Notes: generated by a model from the letters alone, not told the origin. A stretch of 38,583 bases of DNA from an uncultured Saprospiraceae bacterium (GCA_938007965.1 CALLMH010000112.1:1-38583); one strand, 5' to 3'; shown: positions 26,014-35,031, numbered from the stretch's first letter. Program-made: numbers and translations.

Positions 26014-26790
26014 GTGGATAGAATAAAAAAAAAGTTTGATTTAGAAGGGAAAGTCGCAATAGTTACGGGGGCTTCTAAAGGAATAGGAGAAAGCATAGCT
26101 AGGGGATTAGCGGAGCATGGGGCCAAGGTCGTAGTCAGTAGTCGAAGTCAAGAAGCTGTAGATTCGGTAGCCCAATCCTTTATCGAAGATGATCTTGAGG
26201 CGTTAAGTATAGCATGTAATGTTGGGAAAAAGGATCAATTAGAAAAACTCGTGACACACACGATGTCAAAATATGGAGGTGTTGATATCATTGTAAATAA
26301 TGCTGCAACTAATCCGGTATTTGGAAAGCTATCGGATGCAGAAGATGAAGTTTTTGATAAGATCATGAATGTGAATGTAAAAGCCTGCATGCAACTCTCC
26401 AATATGTGTTACCCGTCTATGAAATCTAGAGGCGGGGGATCAATCATCAATATTGCATCCGTAGAGGGATTGAAGCCATCATTTGGACTGGGCCTCTACA
26501 GCATCAGTAAAGCTGCACTGATTATGCTCACAAAGTCACAAGCCAAGGAATGGGGTAGAGTTGGTATAAGAAGTAATGCTATCTGTCCAGGGCTGATTAA
26601 GACCAAGTTTAGTTCTGCGATATGGCAAAATGAAGACATGTTGTCCCAATTCGAAAAAGCACTTCCTTCTGGGAGAATGGCTGATCCAGATGAAATGGCA
26701 GGTTTGGCAGTATTTCTAGCTTCAGAAGCTGCTAGTTATTCTACAGGAGGAGTTTATACTTCTGATGGTGGTTTTATGTTGATTGGATAA
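26014..26790 (+). CDS. short-chain dehydrogenase/reductase (DHRS4/FabG-like)
   Basis: A 258-residue classical SDR starting with GTG (26014); the nearby ATG at 25997 is out of frame. Motifs are TGASKGIG (18-25), an Arg-containing strand-2 end VVVSSRSQ that suggests NADP use, NNAATNP (95-101), and catalytic Ser149, Tyr162 and Lys166 (YSISK). The C-terminal STGGVYTSDGGFMLIG is typical. The acyl-CoA dehydrogenase gene follows after 44 bp on the same strand, so both are likely co-transcribed from the palindrome-containing region. It may oxidise a hydroxyacyl-CoA or alcohol intermediate. It is not a close copy of the SDR at 23888. Confidence 0.9.
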   Translation: MDRIKKKFDLEGKVAIVTGASKGIGESIARGLAEHGAKVVVSSRSQEAVDSVAQSFIEDDLEALSIACNVGKKDQLEKLVTHTMSKYGGVDIIVNNAATNPVFGKLSDAEDEVFDKIMNVNVKACMQLSNMCYPSMKSRGGGSIINIASVEGLKPSFGLGLYSISKAALIMLTKSQAKEWGRVGIRSNAICPGLIKTKFSSAIWQNEDMLSQFEKALPSGRMADPDEMAGLAVFLASEAASYSTGGVYTSDGGFMLIG

Positions 26791-26834
26791 TAAGGGCCAT
26801 ATAGATTATCTAGTACTTTCAAAACAAATAGCAC

Positions 26835-28046
26835 ATGAATTTCGAATACACAAAAAAATCATTAGAACTTCAAAAGCGAGTAGATGATTTTATGCAGAAG
26901 CATATATTCCCTTTAGAATCAGAATTTAGAGCATTCACTTATGCTAATCCATGGAAGCACTTCCCTCCTCAAGAAGAGTTGAAACAGTTAGCAAAGAAAG
27001 AAGGATTATGGAATTTGTTTTTACCTGTAGATTACGGTGCAGATAGTCCCGGACTCACGAATCTAGAATATGCTCCATTGGCGGCTTTGATGGGCAGAGT
27101 ACTTTGGTCGTCGCAGGTGTTTAATTGTTCTGCTCCGGATACAGGTAATATGGAAGTATTGTCCAAATATGGTACAGAAGCTCAAAAAGATAAATGGCTC
27201 AAACCACTCTTGAATGGAGAAATAAGATCCTCATTCTTAATGACAGAACCTGAGGTAGCTTCTTCCGATGCTACCAATATAGAAACCTCCATAGTCAGAG
27301 ATGGTGACCAATATGTAATCAATGGACGCAAGTGGTGGTCCACAGGAGCTATGAATCCGAGTACTAAAGTCTTCATCGTCATGGGTAAAACTAATCCAAA
27401 TGCTGACAGACACGAACAACAATCTATGATCATAGTACCCGCTGATTCTGAGGGTGTAAGTATAGTGAGACCGCTCAGAGTATTCGGTAATATCGAATCT
27501 CCAGAAGGGCATGCAGAGATAGTGCTCAAAAATGTACGTGTCCCTGCTTCTAACCTGTTGGTAGATGAGGGAAAAGGATTTGCAATTGCCCAAGGAAGAT
27601 TAGGTCCAGGCAGGATACATCACTGTATGCGATTGATAGGGGCATCGCAGCGTGCACTAGAGCTCATGTGCAAACGAGTAGCGTCTAGAGAAGCATTTGG
27701 TCGGAAGATCGCTCAGTTTTCTAGTATCCGACAAGATATCGCTAAGTCAAGATGTGAAATAGAGCAAGCACGTCTCCTTACTTTATCTACCGCTGATAAA
27801 ATCGATAGATATGGGATAAAAGAGGCGAAAGATCTAGTTGCAATGATAAAAATAGCTGTACCCAAAATGGCATGTAATGTCATCGATAGAGCGATACAAG
27901 CTCATGGAGGTTTGGGGGTGAGCCAAGACACACCACTATCTGATTATTGGTTATATGCAAGATCTATTCGAATCGCTGATGGACCAGATGAAGTGCATAT
28001 GTATCAGCTCGGTCGCAATACCATACGACGGTACGAGAATGATTAA
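26835..28046 (+). CDS. acyl-CoA dehydrogenase of the ACAD10/11 (LvaC-like) type
   Basis: A 403-residue FAD-dependent acyl-CoA dehydrogenase fold. Visible features are [20 protein letters not shown] (FAD/substrate loop), [53 protein letters not shown] and [14 protein letters not shown]. Near the C-terminus, where MCAD has its catalytic Glu in YEGT, this protein has IADGPDEVH with Asp382, a pattern I associate with the ACAD10/11 branch. Those enzymes act on 4-phosphoacyl-CoA made by the fused or partner kinase and release phosphate to give an enoyl-CoA. The partner kinase is encoded divergently at 25734, supporting a split two-protein version. Conventional dehydrogenation remains possible. Confidence 0.9.
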   Translation: MNFEYTKKSLELQKRVDDFMQKHIFPLESEFRAFTYANPWKHFPPQEELKQLAKKEGLWNLFLPVDYGADSPGLTNLEYAPLAALMGRVLWSSQVFNCSAPDTGNMEVLSKYGTEAQKDKWLKPLLNGEIRSSFLMTEPEVASSDATNIETSIVRDGDQYVINGRKWWSTGAMNPSTKVFIVMGKTNPNADRHEQQSMIIVPADSEGVSIVRPLRVFGNIESPEGHAEIVLKNVRVPASNLLVDEGKGFAIAQGRLGPGRIHHCMRLIGASQRALELMCKRVASREAFGRKIAQFSSIRQDIAKSRCEIEQARLLTLSTADKIDRYGIKEAKDLVAMIKIAVPKMACNVIDRAIQAHGGLGVSQDTPLSDYWLYARSIRIADGPDEVHMYQLGRNTIRRYEND

Positions 28047-28303
28047 TCTAAAAAAGGTTATTTATCTATGAAGGGTTATTCAGTAATGAGTGCTGTACAA
28101 TTGTGTGATGATGTGGTTTTAAACTTAAAGTAGGATAGAATACCTCAAATGGCAAAAAAATACAACGCGAAACATTACTAGAAAAACTTATTCCACAGCA
28201 TACCTTCAAAAAAGAACTGTTTTTTAACGATTCGTTTGCACCCTTCTTGTGCGATTTCCGTTCTATTGGTGAATATCTATCAATTGATATAAAATACATC
28301 ATT

Positions 28304-29107
28304 ATGAAACATATAGTATTTCTATTATTGCTTTTTCAGATACATCTTGCCGCTCAAGAATCTGTAAATGTATACACGGAACAAGTCGGTAGTAATGTAC
28401 TCATATACGCGGACAACGAAGAAGTGATTCCGATGACCGTCATGATAGATCTCACTCTACGAGGAATGGAATCTGATCTAGATGACAATAAAGGAATGAT
28501 AGTAGTACCCCCAAATTCTAAAAAGCATATCCTAAGTACAGTATCTCCCAAGCCTAGAGTTCGATCAATCAATTTCAATATGGAGAGTCAAGTATATTTC
28601 GGAGACTTTACGAAGGAGGTTGTCGATGACCATGTGTACCAATTGCCGTTTGAGAAAGGTCGAGAGGTGATGATTTTTCAAGGGTATGATGGGAAGTTTA
28701 GTCATAATGGAGAGAATGCGCTCGATTTCGGATTAGAAATAGGAGATAAAGTCTACGCAGCTCGTGCTGGAATAGTATATGATGTCGTAGTATCCAATTC
28801 TCGATCATGTAAATCGGCGTCATGTGGCAAGTATAATAACTACATAACGATTTATCACGATGATGGAACATCTGCGGAATATGTACATCTCAATAAAGAT
28901 GGATCAGAAGTAAAGGTAGGAGATAGGGTAGAAGCGGGTGATTTGATAGGATATAGTGGCAACACGGGTTGGTCATCAGGGCCGCACCTTCATTTTATGG
29001 TATTTACCTATACGAAAGCGGGAACTAGAAAATCTCTGAAAACTATATTTCTAACAAGCTCTGGAAATGAAGAATATCTAAAAGAATTGAAGTCATATCG
29101 TCGATAA
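28304..29107 (+). CDS. secreted M23 family metallopeptidase (LytM type)
   Basis: I chose the ATG at 28304 (MKHIVFLLLLFQIHLAAQES, a clear signal peptide, 267 residues). The frame runs upstream to 28247 without signal character. The N-terminal half is beta-rich and unassigned. The C-terminal LytM domain has GYDGKFSHNGENALDFGLEIG (zinc ligands His and Asp in the HxxxxxxxD form), VYAARAGIVYDV, YVHLNKDG and SSGPHLHFMVF (HxH zinc ligands). M23 enzymes cut peptide cross-links of peptidoglycan or act in envelope remodelling. Two Cys (RSCKSASCGK) could form a disulfide, as expected in the periplasm. It ends 44 bp before a bidirectional terminator. Confidence 0.9.
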   Translation: MKHIVFLLLLFQIHLAAQESVNVYTEQVGSNVLIYADNEEVIPMTVMIDLTLRGMESDLDDNKGMIVVPPNSKKHILSTVSPKPRVRSINFNMESQVYFGDFTKEVVDDHVYQLPFEKGREVMIFQGYDGKFSHNGENALDFGLEIGDKVYAARAGIVYDVVVSNSRSCKSASCGKYNNYITIYHDDGTSAEYVHLNKDGSEVKVGDRVEAGDLIGYSGNTGWSSGPHLHFMVFTYTKAGTRKSLKTIFLTSSGNEEYLKELKSYRR

Positions 29108-29151
29108 TTTTAGGGATTTAAAACCACCAATCATTTTTGACGATATTACCT

Positions 29152-29187
29152 AAAAAAAAGAAGTGAATCTCTAGAAACACTTCTTTT
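29152..29187. terminator. bidirectional Rho-independent terminator
   Basis: AAAAGAAGTG (29156-29165) and CACTTCTTTT (29178-29187) form a perfect 10-bp stem with a 12-nt loop, A-rich on the left and T-rich on the right. It serves the M23 gene (plus) and the lipoprotein ending at 29210 (minus). Confidence 0.8.
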
Positions 29188-29209
29188 ATATCATCATTTT
29201 CTATTTTGA

Positions 29210-29599
29210 TTACTCAGGAGCTCCATCAGAGATCCATGCTTCCATTTTACTTATATCACAATCACTTAGCATAGCCTCACCCTTTGGCATAGGATTGAAC
29301 CCAGGATCTCTATTGATTGCACCTATAATTCTACCATCGTCTACTGCATTTTTAGCCGTTTCGTAGGTATGCATAGAATAAGGTACAGCATTCATATTCG
29401 CATTAGCATCATGGCATCCTGATGTTGCACAATTCCCATTTATGAAATCTTGTGCCCAGTTGTCATAAGTCAGATTATCTGTGTTACATACACTTGGATC
29501 TTCTGGTTCCTCTTCTTTGTCTCCACATGATGCTGTCACTATGATAGTAGCGCATAAGATCAGTAGGTAGCTAAGATTTTTAAGTTTTAGTAGTTGCAT
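29210..29599 (-). CDS. small lipoprotein with cytochrome c-like CX4CH motif
   Basis: The ATG at 29599 gives MQLLKLKNLSYLLILC followed by a lipobox (TASC, Cys25) and a 129-residue protein; the longer frame to 29692 lacks signal character. The mature part holds VCNTDNLTYDNWAQDFINGN, then CATSGCHD (a CX4CH haem-type motif), a candidate distal Met in NPMPKGEAML, and KMEAWISDGAPE at the end. This layout matches short cytochrome c-like domains attached to Bacteroidota and Planctomycetes outer-membrane proteins. Whether haem is bound through the unusual four-residue spacing is uncertain. The Cys near EDPSVC and the one in SDCDIS may form a disulfide. Confidence 0.7.
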   Translation of the reverse strand: MQLLKLKNLSYLLILCATIIVTASCGDKEEEPEDPSVCNTDNLTYDNWAQDFINGNCATSGCHDANANMNAVPYSMHTYETAKNAVDDGRIIGAINRDPGFNPMPKGEAMLSDCDISKMEAWISDGAPE

Positions 29600-29710
29600 G
29601 ACTTTTCTATATTTTACTGCAATATATATGAATTTATACATTACTGTATGTATTGATATGACATTATTATGATAAAAATAAGCATTTATCACTTTGATGC
29701 AGACTAAGCG

Positions 29711-30211
29711 CTACTGAGTTGGATGAAGTTTTGAGATTTCGGATAATAGTTGATTAGGGTCTTTATATCCGACGATTGTTTTGATCGGATTCCTATCCTT
29801 GTCCAATACGGCGAAAGATGGGTAGCTTAGTCTATTGTTTAGCAAGACCGGTGCAAGACCATGAATACCTTTTCTGCCACCTGCTTTGTATATATATTCT
29901 TGTCCTTCCCAGGTAACTAGGTCGGTTTGTTCTGCGTCAAATTTAATCATGTGAAATTTTTCGCTCATCTGCTTTATTACCTCAGGGTCTGTGAATGTCT
30001 TTTTATCCATTACTTTGCACCAGCCACACCATTCTGTATATACATCTATGAAGTACAGCTTTTCTTCACTGTTTTTTAATTTCGCAGCTTGGTCTATTGT
30101 GATCCAAGTGATAGAGCCGTCTGTTGATTTTTCATATTCACTTCCAGAGGATTTACATGAGATAGTCAATAATGTGAACGCGGCTAAGATGCATATGATA
30201 CTATATTTCAT
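29711..30211 (-). CDS. thioredoxin-fold lipoprotein (WCGWC)
   Basis: The ATG at 30211 gives a 166-residue lipoprotein (LLTISC, Cys19). After a short linker the thioredoxin fold starts with LYFIDVYTEWCGWCKVMDKKTF, redox pair Cys62/Cys65. KMIKFDAEQTD-like residues and the cis-Pro segment LSYPSFAVLDKD follow. The CGWC motif and KxMDKKTFTDPEV are typical of the Thioredoxin_7 / DsbD-gamma-like group that reduces or isomerises periplasmic disulfides. It lies 60 bp downstream of the CCA-adding enzyme gene and 111 bp upstream of the CX4CH lipoprotein, whose cysteines might need a thiol reductant. Confidence 0.85.
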   Translation of the reverse strand: MKYSIICILAAFTLLTISCKSSGSEYEKSTDGSITWITIDQAAKLKNSEEKLYFIDVYTEWCGWCKVMDKKTFTDPEVIKQMSEKFHMIKFDAEQTDLVTWEGQEYIYKAGGRKGIHGLAPVLLNNRLSYPSFAVLDKDRNPIKTIVGYKDPNQLLSEISKLHPTQ

Positions 30212-30255
30212 AGTGTAGTATTTAAGTAGATTATTTTGGATTATAAACGATCTGT

Positions 30256-30271
30256 AGCGCAATTTTGCGCT
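30256..30271. promoter_or_regulatory. palindrome between cca and the thioredoxin lipoprotein
   Basis: AGCGCAA-TT-TTGCGCT is a perfect 7-bp inverted repeat with a 2-bp centre. It abuts the cca stop and lies 45 bp before the thioredoxin ATG. It could be an operator or a small hairpin; no T-run follows on the minus strand. Confidence 0.4.
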
Positions 30272-31693
30272 TTATTTTTGTTTTGGTTTTAGATTTATTT
30301 TCGCAGCTTCGGATATCATATAAGCATGTGCTTCATCATAATCATTGGCTATATGACCATCTAGGATTGCTTCTCTGATTGCCGATTTGATAATACCGAT
30401 CTCACGACAAGGACCTATACCAAATGTGTCCATGATATCCTCACCTGAGATTGGAGGTTGCCAATTTCTAAGTCGATCCTTTTCCTCGATCTTTATGATA
30501 TTCTCTTGGACGATTGCATAGTTTTCGAGGTATTTTTTTACTTTATTTTTATTTTTTGAAGTGATATCCGCTCTACATAACGTCATCAAATCATCTATAT
30601 CCTCACCTGCTTCGAATAGCAATCTTCTTATGGCGCTGTCTGTGATATTCTCCTTCGTCAGACTGATGGGCCTTAGGTGAAGACGGACGAGTTTTTGCAC
30701 ATATTTCATTTTTGAATCAAGTGGTAATTTCATCCTCTTGAAAATCTTCGGAACCATGATCGCTCCCAGAGCTTCGTGACCATGGAAGGTCCATCCCGTT
30801 TTCTTGTTGAATCTTTTTGTGGGAGGTTTTGCTATATCATGGAATACAGCTGCCCATCTCAGCCAGATGTTATCCGTATGTCTACATATATTATCTACGA
30901 CCTCTAGGGTATGGTAGAAGTTGTCTTTATGTCCCTTTCCTTCTCGAATCTCTACACCATGGAGTGCTGCCATTTCGGGAAATATGATTTCCAATAGACC
31001 AGTTTTAAACAAATGATCAAAACCAATAGATGGCTTTTCAGAAGCAAGGATCTTGGTCAGCTCGGTGATGATCCTTTCCTTGGATATTATGTTGATTCTA
31101 TTTTTGTATTTCGATATTGCGGCTAGGGTCGTGGGATCGATTGTAAATCCTAACTGCGTGGAAAATCGAATGCCTCTCATCATTCTCAGTGGGTCATCTG
31201 AGAAGGTCTTACCAGGATCGAGTGGTGTTTTTATTGTTTTCAATTCTAAATGGTGCAATCCATTAAATGGATCTAACACCTCACCAAAGTTTTCTTCGTT
31301 TAGGCTTACGGCTAGGGCATTGATGGTGAAGTCTCTTCTATTTTGATCATCTTCTAGAGTTCCGTTTTCTACAGATGGTTTCCTCGAGTCTTGGCTGTAA
31401 GATTCCTTCCTTGCACCTACGAATTCGATTTCTAGATCTTTGTGCTTGATCATCGCCGTCCCAAATCTTTTGAATACAGTCAACCTTGGAATCGGTCTCA
31501 ACTTAGAGGATAATTGCTGAGCTAATTCTATTCCACTACCCACGCATACGATATCCATATCTTTAGATTCTCTAGCGAGTAACCGGTCCCTTACATAACC
31601 TCCCACTACGTAGGTCGGAAACCCAAGTTCTGTTGCAGATTCTTTAATAAGTTCAAAAATTTTTCGCTCGTAGGGCTTAATGTTGAATACCAA
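30272..31693 (-). CDS. cca: CCA-adding tRNA nucleotidyltransferase with HD domain
   Basis: The enzyme adds or repairs the 3' CCA end of tRNAs. The 473 residues start with the nucleotidyltransferase core: YVVGGYVRDRLLARESKDMD with catalytic Asp45 and Asp47, RFGTAMIKHKDLEIEFVGARKE and RRDFTINALAVSL, then DDPLRMMRGIRFSTQLGF and the RNA-binding helical region. An HD domain follows (FYHTLEVVDN, WLRWAAVFHDIAKP), typical of the bacterial CCA/polyA polymerase subgroup with phosphohydrolase activity. No ATG is found between the last upstream stop and the core. TTG at 31693 is the best start, 31 bp below a TAnnTTTG promoter motif. Confidence 0.93.
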   Translation of the reverse strand: MVFNIKPYERKIFELIKESATELGFPTYVVGGYVRDRLLARESKDMDIVCVGSGIELAQQLSSKLRPIPRLTVFKRFGTAMIKHKDLEIEFVGARKESYSQDSRKPSVENGTLEDDQNRRDFTINALAVSLNEENFGEVLDPFNGLHHLELKTIKTPLDPGKTFSDDPLRMMRGIRFSTQLGFTIDPTTLAAISKYKNRINIISKERIITELTKILASEKPSIGFDHLFKTGLLEIIFPEMAALHGVEIREGKGHKDNFYHTLEVVDNICRHTDNIWLRWAAVFHDIAKPPTKRFNKKTGWTFHGHEALGAIMVPKIFKRMKLPLDSKMKYVQKLVRLHLRPISLTKENITDSAIRRLLFEAGEDIDDLMTLCRADITSKNKNKVKKYLENYAIVQENIIKIEEKDRLRNWQPPISGEDIMDTFGIGPCREIGIIKSAIREAILDGHIANDYDEAHAYMISEAAKINLKPKQK

Positions 31694-31723
31694 TGTATAG
31701 TCGTGGTTTAGTTAATTCAAAGG

Positions 31724-31731
31724 CAAATATA
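31724..31731 (-). promoter_or_regulatory. Bacteroidota -7 element TATATTTG upstream of cca
   Basis: TATATTTG followed by C reads on the minus strand, giving an expected start near 31717 and a leader of about 25 nt to the TTG at 31693. No -33 TTG was found. Confidence 0.55.
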
Positions 31732-31838
31732 GAAAGTATAAATAGAATCGGTTTTAATCTTTCTCTTTTTGTATTACAGAGAAAAAGCCAAAGCATATTA
31801 CGGCCTCAGCTTTTCTTTAGTCTATTGTTCTTATAGTA

Positions 31839-34127
31839 TTAGAATGTAACCTTTGCAGCCAAACTAGGGATCGTAGGCAGCTGATTTACACGATCATATT
31901 CTACTCTGTCGAAGTAGAATATATTGTCCCTATTGTAGGCATTAGTCAGACTGGCTGTAATCTCCATTCCAAAGTATTTAGTAAACTGGATCTTTTTGAC
32001 CAATGATAGGTCTAGTCTGTGGTAGCTTGGTAAGCGACCGTCATTTCTATCTTCTGAATATAGAATACCCACATTTTCAGGATTATTCGTCTCATATAAA
32101 GTACCGGGTCCGTTGAAGAATGATTGATAATTGTAGAAACCTTGGGTCTGTGTAAATGGAAATCCGCTTCCAAAATTCCATCTTACGCTTGCCTGCCACG
32201 TCGCATCACTATCTAAATCATAGGTGGCCAAGAAATTCATATTGTGTCTTCTGTCAAATACGGTAGGGTAGGTTTGTTCTCCATCGAATCTATTCACATA
32301 GCCATGAGAGTAAGTCGCCCATACATAAAGCCTCGGTGCTTCATATTTGGCAGTAAAGTCGATTCCGTATGCTTCGCCTTCTTCCTCTATATAGTCAGGT
32401 TCTGCATTGGATAGTTTGTTTCTATTGACAGTGATCAATCTTGGGAAGTCTTTATAGTATCCTTCCGCGTTCAATTGGATTCTATCAGTGAGGTCATACT
32501 CTGTCCCCAATACCAAGTGTCTCGATGTCTGAAGTTTATTATCAAGATTCTGTCCGTCTAAGCCTCGTACCTGCTCTGTAGGTCCCGATAGGAAACCATT
32601 GAATAGATTTACGATATCTCTTTCATTGGATGTACTGATCAAGTTTTGGGAGTATAAACCACCTGCAAACTTGAATCTTAAGTTGTCATTTACATTATAC
32701 TTCATACCCAATCGTGGCTCCGGAGAGAATGTCCTCTGAGACGCATAATACATAAATCTGATAGAGGGCTCTATGACTAGTCCTCCGATTACCTGTCTGT
32801 ATCTCATGTATCCTGAAATCTCCGTCGTCGATTGTGCCTGATCTATTATCTGATTGAACGGATTATTGAAAATGAAATCAGTCCTGATACTTCTTAGATC
32901 GATACCATATGCAAACTCACTATTGTTTCCGAAGAACTTAAAGTCTATGTTGGCACCGAATTCTTTGATGGCGCTACTACGCTCATCATCTCCCGATTGC
33001 TCGAATCCGAGGACGTAGTTGGTATAACCTACAGCACCAGACATGATGATATTACTCGTGGCGGGGATGAGGTTGAAATTCGCTCCGAATCCTCCATTGT
33101 CCCAACTTATATTTGCCAATCCAGGATCATTGAATTGATCTTCGAATTTGAATCCAAATACATTGATATTACTACCGTTGGCAGATTTGAAGTTCAGCTT
33201 ACCGTATAGATCTTGGAATGAGAATGGAAGTCCTACATCTGGATCTTGAGCGGCATAACCATATAGTGACTTACTGGTCTGGTCTATAAGAGATCTCTTG
33301 GCAGTAAATAGAAATGAAGAACTACCTTCGCCCTCTGACCATTTAGAGATTGGTCCTTCTATCATTGCTTTGGCTGCAAATGGAGAAGCAGATACAAAAC
33401 CACCATGTTTCACTTTATTACCTTCTCTGGTTTGGATATCTACGATGGCAGAAATCCGACCACCGTGCTCTGCATTGAATCCTCCAGTAAGTACGTCTAC
33501 ATTCTTGATTACTTCTGTTTCGAATACAGAAAAGAATCCAATACTATGAAATGGATTATATATAGTAAGACCATCTAGCAAAATCTTGTTTTGGACGGGC
33601 GATCCCCCTCTGATATACAACTGTCCTCCTTGATCTCCTGTACTTATAACGCCGGGTATTACTTGCAAGTACTGCGCGATATCCGCTTCTCCACCTACGG
33701 ATGGCAGTGCTTTTATTTGCTTCTGACTTACGCTCACCTTTGAAATCTTCACTTCAGTTCTATCTGTCTGTCTTGAGGCAGAGATACTTACGGTTCCCAG
33801 GTTTACAGATGACTCTGCGAGATTGAGACTTACGTATTCGATATCATTTTTAGTAAGTGTGATGGCTACTCTCGCGGTATCATATCCTATGAAAGTAGAG
33901 ACTAAGAAGTAATCACCTGGCTCAATATCTGCCAATGTATAAAACCCATCAATATCTGTGGTTGTACCTTTGGTGGTGTTTTCTAGGAATACATTCGCAA
34001 AAGAAATAGGCTCTCCAGATTCTTTGTCATAGACGTTTCCTCTCACCAGCGCGTTTTGCCCAAATGATAAGATCACGGAAGTTAAAAGAGCAACTATAAC
34101 TAAAGAACATTTATTTATCAACTTCAT
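31839..34127 (-). CDS. TonB-dependent outer-membrane receptor with carboxypeptidase-regulatory-like N-domain
   Basis: A 762-residue outer-membrane receptor. The signal peptide ends near SFGQ-NAL (about 24). A CarboxypepD_reg-like domain spans about 26-110 (GNVYDKESGEPISFANVFLE, TTTDIDGFYTLADIEPGDY). The plug domain follows (about 130-245: ALPSVGGEADIAQYLQVIPG, LYIRGGSPVQNKILLDGL, NAEHGGRISAIVDIQTREG). The beta-barrel ends in the strand LPTIPSLAAKVTF with terminal Phe. It lacks an adjacent SusD, so it is not a classical SusCD pair. It imports siderophores, cobalamin or other ligands using TonB energy; the ligand is unknown. A TACTTTTG promoter motif lies about 30 bp upstream of the start. Confidence 0.95.
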   Translation of the reverse strand: MKLINKCSLVIVALLTSVILSFGQNALVRGNVYDKESGEPISFANVFLENTTKGTTTDIDGFYTLADIEPGDYFLVSTFIGYDTARVAITLTKNDIEYVSLNLAESSVNLGTVSISASRQTDRTEVKISKVSVSQKQIKALPSVGGEADIAQYLQVIPGVISTGDQGGQLYIRGGSPVQNKILLDGLTIYNPFHSIGFFSVFETEVIKNVDVLTGGFNAEHGGRISAIVDIQTREGNKVKHGGFVSASPFAAKAMIEGPISKWSEGEGSSSFLFTAKRSLIDQTSKSLYGYAAQDPDVGLPFSFQDLYGKLNFKSANGSNINVFGFKFEDQFNDPGLANISWDNGGFGANFNLIPATSNIIMSGAVGYTNYVLGFEQSGDDERSSAIKEFGANIDFKFFGNNSEFAYGIDLRSIRTDFIFNNPFNQIIDQAQSTTEISGYMRYRQVIGGLVIEPSIRFMYYASQRTFSPEPRLGMKYNVNDNLRFKFAGGLYSQNLISTSNERDIVNLFNGFLSGPTEQVRGLDGQNLDNKLQTSRHLVLGTEYDLTDRIQLNAEGYYKDFPRLITVNRNKLSNAEPDYIEEEGEAYGIDFTAKYEAPRLYVWATYSHGYVNRFDGEQTYPTVFDRRHNMNFLATYDLDSDATWQASVRWNFGSGFPFTQTQGFYNYQSFFNGPGTLYETNNPENVGILYSEDRNDGRLPSYHRLDLSLVKKIQFTKYFGMEITASLTNAYNRDNIFYFDRVEYDRVNQLPTIPSLAAKVTF

Positions 34128-34155
34128 ATATATCTACATTCAATATTTAAGGCTG

Positions 34156-34163
34156 CAAAAGTA
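34156..34163 (-). promoter_or_regulatory. Bacteroidota -7 element TACTTTTG upstream of the TonB receptor
   Basis: CAAAAGTA on the plus strand reads TACTTTTG on the minus strand, 29 bp before the receptor ATG. It matches TAnnTTTG. No -33 TTG was found. Confidence 0.45.
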
Positions 34164-34316
34164 GTAAATTAATCCATCTCCTATGTATCATAATTGTCAA
34201 TCTAGACACTTAAATGTGATATAGATTCCTTTATGAAAAGTGAAAAATATGGTAATTATGATAAAGTATGGTTAAATTGATCCGCTGAAAGACAATTTTT
34301 TATCAATAATCAAACT

Positions 34317-34324
34317 TATATTTG
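34317..34324 (+). promoter_or_regulatory. Bacteroidota -7 element TATATTTG upstream of trxA
   Basis: TATATTTG followed by CAC, the same context as before pyrR, gives a start near 34331 and a leader of about 65 nt before the trxA ATG. Confidence 0.6.
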
Positions 34325-34395
34325 CACTACACGTTAGTAGTGATGTAGGTAGATGAGTTCTATCTATAATTTATAAACATTTAAAATAAAGAATA

Positions 34396-34710
34396 ATGGC
34401 ATTTGAATTCACAGATAATAATTTCCAAGAGACAGCATTGTCAGGTGGCGTATCAGTAGTAGACTTTTGGGCAGAATGGTGTGGACCGTGTAGACTAGTA
34501 GGACCAATCATTGATGATCTAGCAGCTGAGTATGAGGGCAAAGCGACCATAGGTAAGGTTGATGTTGATGCTAATCCGGAGTTATCTATGAAATATGGGG
34601 TACGATCTATACCGACGATCCTATTTATAAAAGACGGTGAAGTAGTAGATAAACATGTAGGATCAACTACCAAAGCGGCTCTTATGGCAAAGTTGGAAGC
34701 ACAACTATAA
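34396..34710 (+). CDS. trxA: thioredoxin
   Basis: The general cytoplasmic disulfide reductase, recycled by thioredoxin reductase. At 104 residues it has normal length: VVDFWAEWCGPCRLVGPIID with the redox pair Cys29/Cys32, KVDVDANPELSMKYGVRSIP with the cis-Pro segment RSIPTILFI, and the closing KDGEVVDKHVG. There is no signal peptide. It is monocistronic, with its own promoter motif at 34317 and a strong terminator at 34741. Confidence 0.97.
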   Translation: MAFEFTDNNFQETALSGGVSVVDFWAEWCGPCRLVGPIIDDLAAEYEGKATIGKVDVDANPELSMKYGVRSIPTILFIKDGEVVDKHVGSTTKAALMAKLEAQL

Positions 34711-34740
34711 TTTTCGCTTAGAAAATAGAAACATAATATT

Positions 34741-34780
34741 AAAAGCCTTCGTTCAATCCATGGACGAAGGCTTTTGTTTT
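34741..34780 (+). terminator. Rho-independent terminator after trxA
   Basis: AAAAGCCTTCGT (34741-34752) and ACGAAGGCTTTT (34764-34775) form a perfect 12-bp stem with an 11-nt loop followed by GTTTT, 30 bp past the trxA stop. Its A/T-rich flanks would let it act in both directions. Confidence 0.9.
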
Positions 34781-35031
34781 GATTTCAATAGCTTGCCCGT
34801 ATTTTGTGATTTATAATTTTTCAAATAAAGCGTGGCCTTAAATAAAGTGCGAAGTATAGATGAGTGAACTATAATGTAGTAACTCCAGAGTTAATAAGAC
34901 TACTGGATATTAATCTTTGAGCAATTAAATAATAGGTTTTGTAAGCCTATATTTATTGCTTTGCATTAAAGTTATTAGGTTTGTGAGTAAGACGAGTCAT
35001 TATACGACTTCAGTCTAATAAAATAGAATAG
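34776..35031. other. intergenic region before the DUF58 gene
   Basis: No gene is seen in this AT-rich stretch. A small palindrome TAACTC-CA-GAGTTA lies at 34880-34893. No clear TAnnTTTG element is found close to the ATG at 35032. Confidence 0.5.

Noticed and set aside
34880-34893. Palindrome TAACTC-CA-GAGTTA before the DUF58 gene
   Set aside because: Short, AT-rich and not near the start codon; expected by chance in such DNA. Kept only as a note.
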